64,000 bases of DNA from Flabesymbios commensalis (lineage: Eukaryota > Annelida > Polychaeta > Terebellida > Flabelligeridae). The DNA is taken from positions 1,216,107 through 1,280,106 of the forward strand of contig OZ024916.1 of assembly GCA_964017125.1 (NCBI GenBank), in the 5' to 3' direction. The number at the start of each line of letters is the position of its first letter. Positions within the stretch are counted from its first letter, which is position 1. Below are positions 22,900 through 34,871 of the stretch, piece by piece. Below the pieces are notes generated by a model. The model made no database searches. It had not been told where the DNA came from and saw only the letters and a program-made list of their open reading frames with translations. The position numbers were made by a program, and so were the translations under genes.

Positions 22900-25860
22900 T
22901 GACAACATTATCACATCTAACATTTCAGGATGTTGCAACCCACGTCATAATCACATCGTTTTGTGACATCAACAACATGTCGTCAAATACATGTGAAATA
23001 TTGACAACATTATCACATCTAAAATTTCAGGATGTTGCAACCCACGTCATAATTACATCGTTTTCTCACATCAACAACATATTGTCAAAAAGATGTGAAA
23101 TACTGACAACATTATCACATCTAACATTTCAGGATGTTGCAACCCACGTCATAATTACATCGTTTTCTCACATCAACAAGATATCGTCAAATAGATGTGA
23201 AATACTGACAACATTATCACATCTAACATTTCAGGATGTTGCAACCCACGTCATAATCACATCGTTTTGTGACATCAACAACATGTCGTCAAATAGATGT
23301 GAAATACTGACAACATTATCACATCTAACATTTCAGGATGTTGCAACCCACGTCATAATTACATCGTTTTCTCACATCAACAACATATCGTCAAATAGAT
23401 GTGAAATACTGACAACATTATCACATCTAACATTTCAGGATGTTGCAACCCACGTCATAATTACATCGTTTTCTCACATCAACAACATATCGTCAAATAG
23501 ATGTGAAATACTGACAACATTATCACATCTAACATTTCAGGATGTTGCAACCCACGTGATAATTACATCGTTTTCTCACACCAACAAGATATCGTCAAAT
23601 AGATGTGAAATACTGACAACATTATCACATCTAACATTTCAGGATGTTGCAACCCACGTCATAATCACATCGTTTTGTGACATCAACAACATGTCGTCAA
23701 ATAGATGTGAAATACTGACAACATTATCACATCTAACATTTCAGGATGTTGCAACCCACGTCATAATTACATCGTTTTCTCACATCAACAACATATCGTC
23801 AAATAGATGTGAAATACTGACAACATTATCACATCTAACATTTCAGGATGTTGCAACCCACGTCATAATTACATCGTTTTCTCACATCAACAACATATCG
23901 TCAAATAGATGTGAAATACTGACAACATTATCACATCTAACATTTCAGGATGTTGCAACCCACGTGATAATTACATCGTTTTCTCACACCAACAAGATAT
24001 CGTCAAATAGATGTGAAATACTGACAACATTATCACATCTAACATTTCAGGATGTTGCAACCCACGTCATAATCACATCGTTTTGTGACATCAACAACAT
24101 GTCGTCAAATAGATGTGAAATATTGACAACATTATCACATCTAACATTTCAGGATGTTGCAACCCACGTCATAATTTCATCGTTTTCTCACATCAACAAC
24201 ATATCGTCAAATAGATGTGAAATACTGACAACATTATCACATCTAACATTTCAGGATGTTGCAACCCACGTCATAATCACATCGTTTTGTGACATCAACA
24301 ACATGTCGTCAAATAGATGTGAAATATTGACAACATTATCACATCTAACATTTCAGGATGTTGCAACCCACGTCATAATTACATCGTTTTCTCACATCAA
24401 CAACATATCGTCAAATAGATGTGAAATACTGACAACATTATCACATCTAACATTTCAGGATGTTGCAACCCACGTCATAATCACATCGTTTTGTGCCATC
24501 AACAACATATTGTCAAATAGATGTGAAATACTGACAACATTATCACATCTAACATTTCAGGATGTTGCAGCCCACGTCATAATTACATCGTTTTCTCACA
24601 TGAACAAGATATCGTCAAATAGATGTGAAATACTGACAACATTATCACATCTAACATTTCAGGATGTTGCAACCCACATCATAATCACATCGTTTTGTGA
24701 CATCAACAACATGTCGTCAAATAGATGTGAAATATTGACAACATTATCACATCTAACATTTCAGGATGTTGCAACCCACGTCATAATTTCATCGTTTTCT
24801 CACATCAACAACATATCGTCAAATAGATGTGAAATACTGACAACATTATCACATCTAACATTTCAGGATGTTGCAACCCACGTCATAATTACATCGTTTT
24901 CTCACATCAACAAGATATCGTCAAATAGATGTGAAATACTGACAACATTATCACATCTAACATTTCAGGATGTTGCAACCCACGTCATAATCACATCGTT
25001 TTGTGACATCAACAACATGTCGTCAAATAGATGTGAAATACTGACAACATTATCACATCTAACATTTCAGGATGTTGCAACCCACGTCATAATTACATCG
25101 TTTTCTCACATCAACAACATATCGTCAAATAGATGTGAAATACTGACAACATTATCACATCTAACATTTCAGGATGTTGCAACCCACGTCATAATTACAT
25201 CGTTTTCTCACATCAACAAGATATCGTCAAATAGATGTGAAATACTGACAACATTATCACATCTGACATTTCAGGATGTTGCAACCCACGTCATAATTAC
25301 ATAGTTTTCTCACATCAACAACATATCGTCAAATAGATGTGAAATACTGACAACATTATCACATCTAACATTTCAGGATGTTGCAACCCACGTCATAATC
25401 ACATCGTTTTGTGACATCAACAACATATTGTCAAATAGATGTGAAATACTGACAACATTATCACATCTAACATTTCAGGATGTTGCAACCCACGTCATAA
25501 TTACATCGTTTTCTCACATCAACAAGATATCGTCAAATAGATGTGAAATATTGACAACATTATCACATCTAACATTTCAGGATGTTGCAACCCACGTCAT
25601 AATCACATCGTTTTGTGACATCAACTACATATTGTCAAATAGATGTGAAATACTGACAACATTATCACATCTAACATTTCAGGATGTTGCAACCCACGTC
25701 ATAATTACATCGTTTTCTCACATCAACAAGATATCGTCAAATAGATGTGAAATACTGACAACATTATCACATCTGACATTTCAGGATGTTGCAACCCACG
25801 TCATAATCACATCGTTTTCTCACATCAACAACATATCGTCAAATAGATGTGAAATACTGA
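22900..25860 (+). repeat. Higher-order copy A of the 102-bp satellite (29 units)
   Basis: Marker variants (ACATGTGAAATATTG with CTAAAATTTCAGG, then TTGTCAAAAAGATG) occur at about 22989 and again at 25947, 2958 bp apart, which is exactly 29 units. Later markers (an in-frame TAG at 25302 and 28464) are 3162 bp apart, exactly 31 units. Copy A therefore repeats as copy B with a two-unit net gain inside. Confidence 0.85.
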
Positions 25861-28800
25861 CAACATTATCACATCTAACATTTCAGGATGTTGCAACCCA
25901 CGTCATAATCACATCGTTTTGTGACATCAACAACATGTCGTCAAATACATGTGAAATATTGACAACATTATCACATCTAAAATTTCAGGATGTTGCAACC
26001 CACGTCATAATTACATCGTTTTCTCACATCAACAACATATTGTCAAAAAGATGTGAAATACTGACAACATTATCACATCTAACATTTCAGGATGTTGCAA
26101 CCCACGTCATAATTACATCGTTTTCTCACATCAACAAGATATCGTCAAATAGATGTGAAATACTGACAACATTATCACATCTAACATTTCAGGATGTTGC
26201 AACCCACGTCATAATCACATCGTTTTGTGACATCAACAACATGTCGTCAAATAGATGTGAAATACTGACAACATTATCACATCTAACATTTCAGGATGTT
26301 GCAACCCACGTCATAATTACATCGTTTTCTCACATCAACAACATATCGTCAAATAGATGTGAAATACTGACAACATTATCACATCTAACATTTCAGGATG
26401 TTGCAACCCACGTCATAATTACATCGTTTTCTCACATCAACAACATATCGTCAAATAGATGTGAAATACTGACAACATTATCACATCTAACATTTCAGGA
26501 TGTTGCAACCCACGTGATAATTACATCGTTTTCTCACACCAACAAGATATCGTCAAATAGATGTGAAATACTGACAACATTATCACATCTAACATTTCAG
26601 GATGTTGCAACCCACGTCATAATTACATCGTTTTCTCACATCAACAACATATCGTCAAATAGATGTGAAATACTGACAACATTATCACATCTAACATTTC
26701 AGGATGTTGCAACCCACGTCATAATTACATCGTTTTCTCACATCAACAACATATCGTCAAATAGATGTGAAATACTGACAACATTATCACATCTAACATT
26801 TCAGGATGTTGCAACCCACGTGATAATTACATCGTTTTCTCACACCAACAAGATATCGTCAAATAGATGTGAAATACTGACAACATTATCACATCTAACA
26901 TTTCAGGATGTTGCAACCCACGTCATAATTACATCGTTTTCTCACATCAACAACATATCGTCAAATAGATGTGAAATACTGACAACATTATCACATCTAA
27001 CATTTCAGGATGTTGCAACCCACGTCATAATTACATCGTTTTCTCACATCAACAACATATCGTCAAATAGATGTGAAATACTGACAACATTATCACATCT
27101 AACATTTCAGGATGTTGCAACCCACGTGATAATTACATCGTTTTCTCACACCAACAAGATATCGTCAAATAGATGTGAAATACTGACAACATTATCACAT
27201 CTAACATTTCAGGATGTTGCAACCCACGTCATAATCACATCGTTTTGTGACATCAACAACATGTCGTCAAATAGATGTGAAATATTGACAACATTATCAC
27301 ATCTAACATTTCAGGATGTTGCAACCCACGTCATAATTTCATCGTTTTCTCACATCAACAACATATCGTCAAATAGATGTGAAATACTGACAACATTATC
27401 ACATCTAACATTTCAGGATGTTGCAACCCACGTCATAATCACATCGTTTTGTGACATCAACAACATGTCGTCAAATAGATGTGAAATATTGACAACATTA
27501 TCACATCTAACATTTCAGGATGTTGCAACCCACGTCATAATTACATCGTTTTCTCACATCAACAACATATCGTCAAATAGATGTGAAATACTGACAACAT
27601 TATCACATCTAACATTTCAGGATGTTGCAACCCACGTCATAATCACATCGTTTTGTGCCATCAACAACATATTGTCAAATAGATGTGAAATACTGACAAC
27701 ATTATCACATCTAACATTTCAGGATGTTGCAGCCCACGTCATAATTACATCGTTTTCTCACATGAACAAGATATCGTCAAATAGATGTGAAATACTGACA
27801 ACATTATCACATCTAACATTTCAGGATGTTGCAACCCACATCATAATCACATCGTTTTGTGACATCAACAACATGTCGTCAAATAGATGTGAAATATTGA
27901 CAACATTATCACATCTAACATTTCAGGATGTTGCAACCCACGTCATAATTTCATCGTTTTCTCACATCAACAACATATCGTCAAATAGATGTGAAATACT
28001 GACAACATTATCACATCTAACATTTCAGGATGTTGCAACCCACGTCATAATTACATCGTTTTCTCACATCAACAAGATATCGTCAAATAGATGTGAAATA
28101 CTGACAACATTATCACATCTAACATTTCAGGATGTTGCAACCCACGTCATAATCACATCGTTTTGTGACATCAACAACATGTCGTCAAATAGATGTGAAA
28201 TACTGACAACATTATCACATCTAACATTTCAGGATGTTGCAACCCACGTCATAATTACATCGTTTTCTCACATCAACAACATATCGTCAAATAGATGTGA
28301 AATACTGACAACATTATCACATCTAACATTTCAGGATGTTGCAACCCACGTCATAATTACATCGTTTTCTCACATCAACAAGATATCGTCAAATAGATGT
28401 GAAATACTGACAACATTATCACATCTGACATTTCAGGATGTTGCAACCCACGTCATAATTACATAGTTTTCTCACATCAACAACATATCGTCAAATAGAT
28501 GTGAAATACTGACAACATTATCACATCTAACATTTCAGGATGTTGCAACCCACGTCATAATCACATCGTTTTGTGACATCAACAACATATTGTCAAATAG
28601 ATGTGAAATACTGACAACATTATCACATCTAACATTTCAGGATGTTGCAACCCACGTCATAATTACATCGTTTTCTCACATCAACAAGATATCGTCAAAT
28701 AGATGTGAAATATTGACAACATTATCACATCTAACATTTCAGGATGTTGCAACCCACGTCATAATCACATCGTTTTGTGACATCAACTACATATTGTCAA

Positions 28801-29060
28801 ATAGATGTGAAATACTGACAACATTATCACATCTAACATTTCAGGATGTTGCAACCCACGTCATAATTACATCGTTTTCTCACATCAACAAGATATCGTC
28901 AAATAGATGTGAAATACTGACAACATTATCACATCTGACATTTCAGGATGTTGCAACCCACGTCATAATCACATCGTTTTCTCACATCAACAACATATCG
29001 TCAAATAGATGTGAAATACTGACAACATTATCACATCTAACATTTCAGGATGTTGCAACC
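25861..29060 (+). repeat. Higher-order copy B of the 102-bp satellite (31 units)
   Basis: Same variant order as copy A. In the middle, the 4-unit cycle seen in A (one TGTGAC unit then three TCTCAC-type units) is replaced by repeated 3-unit cycles at about 26600-27200, accounting for the two extra units. The variant order after 28466 follows the block after 25304 up to about 29060 and then diverges. Confidence 0.8.
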
Positions 29061-30795
29061 CACGTCATAATCACATCGTTTCGTGACATCAACAACATGT
29101 CGTCAAATAGATGTGAAATATTGACAACATTATCACATCTAACATTTCAGGATGTCGCAACCCACATCATAATTACATCGTTTTGTGACATCAACAACAA
29201 GTCATCAAATAGATGTGAAATATTGACAACATTATCACATCTAACATTTCAGGATGTTGCAACCCACGTTATAATCACATCGTTTTGTGACATCAACAAC
29301 ATGGCGCGAAATAGATGTGAAACATTGACAACATTATCACATCTAACATTTCAGGATGTTGCAACCCACGTCATAATTACATCGTTTTGTGACATCAACA
29401 ACATGTCGTCAAATAGATGTGAAATATTGACAACATTATCACATCTAACATTTCAGGATGTTGCAACCCACGTCATAATCACATCGTTTTGTGACATCAA
29501 CAACATGTCGTAAAATAGATGTAAAATATTGACAACATTATCACATCTAACATTTCAGGATGTTGCAACCCACGTCATAATTACATCGTTTTGTGACATC
29601 AACAACATGTCGTCAAATAGATGTGAAAAATTGACAACAGTATCACATCTAACATTTCAGGATGTTGCAACCCACGTCATAATCACATCATTTTGTGACA
29701 TCAACAACATATCGTCAAATAAATGTGAAATATTGACAGCATTATCACATCTAACATTTCAGGATATTGCAACCCACGTTATAATCACATCGTTTTGTGA
29801 CATCAACAACATGGCGCGAAATAGATGTGAAACATTTACAACATTATCACATCTAACATTTCAGGATGTTGCAACCCACGTCATAATTACATCGTTTTGT
29901 GACATCTACAACATGTCGTCAAATAGATGTGAAATATTGACAACATTATCACATCTAACATTTCAGGATGTTGCAACCCCACATCAACAACATGTCGTAA
30001 AATAGATGTAAAATATTGACAACATTATCACATCTAACATTTCAGGATGTTGCAACCTACGTCATAATCACATCGTTTTGTGACATCAACAACATGTCGT
30101 AAAATAGATGTAAAATATTGACAACATTATCACATCTAACATTTCAGGATGTTGCAACCCACGTCATAATTACATCGTTTTGTGACATTAACAACATGTC
30201 GTAAAATAGATGTAAAACATTGACAACATTATCACATCTAACATTTCAGGATGTTGCAACCCACGTTATAATCACATCGTTTTGTGACATCAACAACATG
30301 GCGCGAAATAGATGTGAAACATTGACAACATTATCACATCTAACATTTCAGGATGTTGCAACCCACGTCATAATTACATCGTTTTGTGACATCAACAACA
30401 TATCGTCAAATAGATGTGAAATATTGACAGCATTATCACATCTCACATTTCAGGATGTTGCAACCCACGTCATAATCACATCGTTTTTTGACATCAACAA
30501 CAAGTCGTCAAATAGATGTGAAATATTGCCAACATTATCACGTCTAACATTTCAGGATGTTGCAACCCACGTCATAATCACATCGTTTTGTGACATCAAC
30601 AACATGTCGTAAAATAGATGTAAAATATTGACAACATTATCACATCTAACATTTCAGGATGTTGAAACCCACGTCATAATCACATCGTTTTGTGACATCA
30701 ACAACGTGTCGTCAAATAGATGTGAAATACTGACAACATTATCACATGTGACATATAAGAATGTTGCAACCGACGTCACAATCACATCATTTGGT

Positions 30796-31266
30796 GACGT
30801 TATTAGCTTGACGCAAATCAGACGTAATTTTGTAATGACAATAAGACTTAAAATAGTTTATGTCACAAATAGTCGTAATTATCACGTTGATTATTGGTTG
30901 ATAACCAGTTGACAAGATTTCAACTTGCATGTTACGTGATTTTCTCGTCATGTGCCGGCTGGGGATGCACCTCCAGCACAGATCAAAAAGGAAAAGGAAG
31001 TGACAGAGTTATAACAGATCAAAAAAATGGCGGCTCATCCCTGGTCCAATATTGTAGAGATGACAACATTTACGGTTTGGACATAGCATATCGTCCCCTT
31101 CACTGTGTTAGCCAGCAACCCGTGCACCCCTCATTTGGAGGTGTTTAAAATCAAAATGACGTGCAAAAATTGTCCAAATTACACTATAAAGGAGGAAATG
31201 CACGGGCAGCTATGCAAAAATTGGAAAGGTAGACGGGCAGTTGTCTAATCCTAGCTAAGACAATGG
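30796..31266. other. Unassigned spacer after the satellite
   Basis: No gene or repeat recognised. One short + frame of 84 codons shows no domain. Confidence 0.4.
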
Positions 31267-31338
31267 TCCCCTTGGATATGAAAGGGTGTATCTGCCACTT
31301 TACAAAGTGGCAGATACACCCTTTCATATCCAAGGGGA
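31267..31338. repeat. 72-bp near-perfect foldback
   Basis: Arms of 35 bp are exactly complementary around a 2-nt centre. The left arm begins TCCCCTTGGATATGAAAGGG and the right arm ends CCCTTTCATATCCAAGGGGA. This could be a young palindromic element, a hairpin left by repair, or a small-RNA precursor. Confidence 0.9.
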
Positions 31339-31523
31339 GCATATAATTATCAGGGTTCGTACAGGAGCTTGAAAACCCTAACCCTTTGCTTGCTGATCAC
31401 GACTATATTCGTTTTAATCAGTTTTATCTGTCGAATAAATCACAATCATTGGGAATGAAATGAGTGTTTAAACATCAAAAGTGGCAAATCTTTGGTGCCA
31501 AATTAAACAAATATCAGCAATTT

Positions 31524-31579
31524 CAGTCACCTGAAGTTGTCGGTTGATGTAGCGAGACATAACTTCAAGTGGGTGAAAG
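31524..31579. repeat. CACTTGAAGTT hairpin family, copy 1
   Basis: TCACCTGAAGTTGT and ATAACTTCAAGTGGGTGAAA pair around GATGTAGCGAGAC. A second copy with the same order, inverted, is at 48133-48192. Confidence 0.65.
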
Positions 31580-31705
31580 TTTAAATTATGTAATTTAACA
31601 GGATAAGGGTTAAAAAATATTTAAGGCCTTGAATGTGCTTGTAAAATGGGATATTTAGCAGCAGGTAGTTGAAAGTTCTTGAATGTAGTATTATCTATGC
31701 ATCAA

Positions 31706-31864
31706 AATGAAAAAGAAAAAGCCCATTGATCTCCTGAACGATGTTCACCAGCAGAATGTCATACCGAAAAGGCTGATGAAGTTGGTGCCATCTACATCAG
31801 CCTATTTGTCATGATATTCTATCAGTGAACGTTCAGGAGTTCAATGGGCCTATTCTTTTTCATT
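31706..31864. mobile_element. 159-bp foldback (MITE-like)
   Basis: AATGAAAAAGAAAAAGCCCA at the left end is inverted at the right end as GGGCCTATTCTTTTTCATT. CTCCTGAACG / CGTTCAGGAG, GTTCAC / GTGAAC and GGCTGATG / CATCAGCC continue the pairing inward. Almost the whole length can form one imperfect stem. Confidence 0.8.
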
Positions 31865-32317
31865 GTCTAACAACAGGGCAATGCTATGTGATGATGCACA
31901 TGGGTTAAAAAACTAGGGTCATAGGGTCAGAACATCGAGGAATTCAGCTTATGAATAGTGTGAAAAACAGACCTAAAAATTTATATCTATTCTACTCTAT
32001 ATTTATATCATTTTTCCCTTATAGAAAGCGAATAGCGAGGCCAAAAATGGGTAAAAAGTGAGCTGGGAATAATCCATAATTTCCAGGACCCATGTGCACC
32101 CTCCTGTGTTCACCCTCACAGTATCTCCTGCAGTGTCTGTGTACCATCTTGTCATTTTTTATACATCTATGCCTGATTTTATAGAGTCACAGCTTGGCTG
32201 TGAGCCTGTGATACTTAAATCCTTAGAGCGTTGAAATGTTTTTGTATAAACTATGGAGACCAGAGGGTTATGTCAAATTGAAATCATCGTAAATGTCTTA
32301 TTTAGCTCTTGAGGCTT
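31865..32317. other. Unassigned spacer
   Basis: No feature recognised. Confidence 0.4.
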
Positions 32318-32451
32318 CATTTGAATACCTATGTAATGCGTCTACAGCCATTAGAAATATTTTACTCTTTCATTGCTGGGATCGACTTTAGTTGTCAGAA
32401 TCTGACGTTTTGACGTCAGATTCTGGAGTCTTAAGTCAATCCCCGCATTGT
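32318..32451 (-). mobile_element. Palindromic element, CAGAATCTGACGTC family, copy 2 (inverted)
   Basis: The tail word ATACCTATGTAATGCGTCTA lies at the left, then the palindrome with GTCAGAATCTGACG and CGTCAGATTCTGG, closing with CCCCGCATTG. The order is the reverse of copies 1 and 3. Confidence 0.75.
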
Positions 32452-32962
32452 AAAAGTTAAAATCATTCTGTACTCACATTAATGTTTGAATTGGTCCTTT
32501 CAAAATACTAGTCCTTGAATTCTGAAAAAGTCCTTGAATTTTGTGATGGGTGAGATATATGATTTAATATGTGACCCACCTGCACAAAATCAGTCGCATT
32601 GCACACTTTTCATTAAAAAAAATAATGCAGTAATGAGCAGTGTTTAATCTAGGATTCAGAAGGGGCATGGCGCCATCGATCATTGGGGGCGCCTTATCAT
32701 GCCCGCCGGGCACTCAGTTGACTCGGTTGGGCATCTCCAACACCCCCCCCCCCCTCCCCAATTAAGGGTACAAACAGAATCAGTTAGGTATGTAGACATC
32801 GCCAGTTATTACCACTATGTACGCAAGCCGTTATCAGGTATTGCGTCATAGGTGTGAACGCGAGACATCAGTGATCGGGGTGTTTTCCACTGTGACAATG
32901 GTCTGGGTGGATTAAATATGACGTAACAATAGTTTAATGAGGCACTTTACTGTCTGAATAAT
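32452..32962. other. Unassigned spacer with a C-run
   Basis: A run of about 12 C lies near 32742. No gene recognised. Confidence 0.4.
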
Positions 32963-33055
32963 AGAAGGGCAACATGGCGCACCTGAAGGGCAACATGGCG
33001 CACATGAAGGGCAACATGGCGCCCACAAAAGGCAACATGGCGCTGCGCCATGTTA
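32963..33055. repeat. 21-bp tandem repeat ending in an inverted word
   Basis: GAAGGGCAACATGGCGCACCT-type units occur four times with small changes. The last GGCAACATGGCGC is followed at once by GCGCCATGTT, the inverted word, making a small hairpin. Confidence 0.8.
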
Positions 33056-33159
33056 GAAATGACTAGATGAAACACTGATGAGTAATGTAAAAGAAAACAA
33101 ATGGGCTGTTCATGATCAATATAACTTTGGAAAATGTGAGATGCGACTGATTAACTCTT

Positions 33160-33300
33160 ACAGTGCCGGGACTGTCTTTAGACGTTAGAATCTGACGTCA
33201 ATAGACGTCAGATTCTGACATCTAAAGACAGTTCCCGCATTGAAAAAATAAAAAAAATTATAAGGCTGTAGACACATAACATAGGTATTCATATGAAGTG
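33160..33300 (+). mobile_element. Palindromic element, CAGAATCTGACGTC family, copy 3
   Basis: ACAGTGCCGGGACTGTCTTT and its inverted partner ending CCCGCATTG enclose GACGTCAATAGACGTC between AGAATCT / AGATTCT. The tail TAACATAGGTATTCA matches copy 1. Confidence 0.75.
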
Positions 33301-33717
33301 GAAGGAGCTACCTAAGACAAGTATGATGATTTCTAATTAGTCTACACAAATATTCCCAGGTTGTAAGAGTTTAAAATCCTTAAAAAGTCCATGAATTTTG
33401 CCATAGGCACAGTGTACGAGTCCTGTCCGTACCTGTAGCAAATGAATGTCCTGTTTTGTACTTAATTTCATCAAGAAATGTGAGCATGGCATAAATACTG
33501 GATTATATGTGGTACTCTTATGATAATAATGCCATTTGTATTACTTCTTTTGATGAATTATCCCGAGCACAGTGTGTCACATTATACTATAGTTGCCATA
33601 TTATTTTAGTGTATAGTTACAAAACTAGTTAATTGTTGAAGCTGTTTAGTTAATGTTTGGTTAGTTTGTGAACTGTACATTCTTTATCTCATCATTATTC
33701 CTTAGTATCATCATTCC
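33301..33717. other. Unassigned spacer
   Basis: No feature recognised. Confidence 0.4.
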
Positions 33718-33721
33718 TTAA

Positions 33722-34290
33722 AGCAGCCCCTTGGGATGACATCAATTTTCGTTTTTAGTTTTGTAATGAAGTAGTATATCCCCCAGATCATGATTTCATT
33801 TTTTTCAGAGTTTTTAGATTTTTATAAATATTTCTTATTAATATTTCCATAAAACCGCTTAAAACCCAAACAAACTTTTTGTATAGCTAAACACATGCTG
33901 AAGGACGAATGAATGTTCCTACAGCACTGGGCCACATGTTGATGCCGTCGGCCCAGCGTTGGGCAGACAATAAGTGTTGCAGGTGTATCACCTCATGTCC
34001 TGACTATAGGACACCAATCGGACACCAATTAGCGGCGATTGCTTTGATCTCCTCGGCCAAAACGTGGGAATATGTGGTATGAAGTGCTGCATATTGCTGA
34101 CTTGTTTTGTTTACATGGCAATATACGACCTGGAAATATAACTATTTCACTCTTTTTCGGTGCTTTAAAATTGTTTTTTTGACTTTTTTGTATTTTTAGT
34201 TAAGATCAGTCGGCTACATGTATATGGCTTCATATAAGTTAAATTTTCAAAATTGACAACATTGAAAATGTCTCATCCCAAGGGGTCCCT
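33722..34290 (+). mobile_element. TTAA-flanked non-autonomous element 1 (569 bp), copy 1
   Basis: Termini AGCAGCCCCTTGGGATGA and, inverted at the right, AGGGACCCCTTGGGATGA are bounded by TTAA on both sides (33718-33721 and 34291-34294). TTAA target duplication is used by piggyBac and a few other superfamilies. A second copy lies inverted at 50034-50511. Copy 1 has about 85 bp (roughly 33900-33985) containing a GGCCCAGCGTTGGG palindrome word that copy 2 lacks at that point. Confidence 0.8.
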
Positions 34291-34294
34291 TTAA

Positions 34295-34871
34295 TATTAT
34301 GACTTTTATTAAGAGCTTCTCTTCCCCCACCTCGGTCCATGATATGAGATATGAGGGAGTTCTAGAAAAAAAAAGTTTGTTGAAAATGTGGTCAGAAAAA
34401 AAAGTTTGTTGTCGAAATCGATGAAAAATATGTTGACCAGAAAAACCACCAAATGGTAACGTACATAATAGGAAAAGCATACGACAAAAATATATATTTC
34501 AGTTCTGCAACGAAAATTAAATAAAATTGTCGGACGTTCATCACAAAAAAAATGTTTTCTTGCGGAGGTAAAAAAAAAGGTTGCAACCAACAAAAACTAT
34601 AGCCGCCCCCCATATATCTAATGGTGCGTTCCTGACTCCTAAAAGGCTGAATTATGTCACTGTGTTTTCTGTCAAAGCAGTGTTACCATGGAAGTTGCAA
34701 CTAGGACTTGAAATTCAAGTACAATGCAGACTGCCTAATATCCTTTATAACATTGTCATATAGCCTAATTATGTTTATTATACGCCTACTGTAGGCCCCT
34801 ATATATGTCATCTTCACTCTGCCATTTGATTTGCGGCACGCGTTGAGCTACGCTCGGCATGAATTGAGACT
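34295..34871. other. Unassigned spacer with repeated AAAAAAGTTTGTTG
   Basis: AAAAAAGTTTGTTG occurs twice (34368-34411). Overlapping short - frames here look accidental. No gene recognised. Confidence 0.4.

Larger units (their letters stand above)
22301..30795 (+). repeat. 102-bp satellite, about 83 units
   Basis: The unit consensus has AAATAGATGTGAAATACTGA, CAACATTATCACATCTAACA, TTTCAGGATGTTGCAACCCA, CGTCATAATTACATCG and TTTTCTCACATCAACAACAT. 102 bp is 34 codons and one frame has no stop, giving open stretches at 22299-25304, 25428-28466 and 28590-29513. Main variants are TCTCAC/TGTGAC, AACAAC/AACAAG, ATATCG/ATGTCG and AATTAC/AATCAC. Many of these change the residue, so there is no sign of protein-level constraint. 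Each unit has the inverted pair TAGATGTGA and TCACATCTA, 16 nt apart. Units beyond 29500 are more divergent and carry extra stops and a short deletion. Confidence 0.97.

Noticed and set aside
22299-29513. Open frames of 1001, 1012 and 307 codons read as a giant repetitive protein
   Set aside because: The unit is 102 bp with a stop-free frame, so length follows from the repeat. Unit variants change residues freely and there is no start, signal or splice context. Annotated as satellite.
20134-30795. Calling the satellite block a centromere
   Set aside because: Higher-order structure is suggestive, but position and chromatin are unknown and an 11-kb array is common on chromosome arms.
22301-30795. 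CATTTCAG-G in every satellite unit as real splice acceptors
   Set aside because: A CTAAC branch-like word lies only about 8 nt upstream, too close for normal splicing, and no donor is repeated with it.
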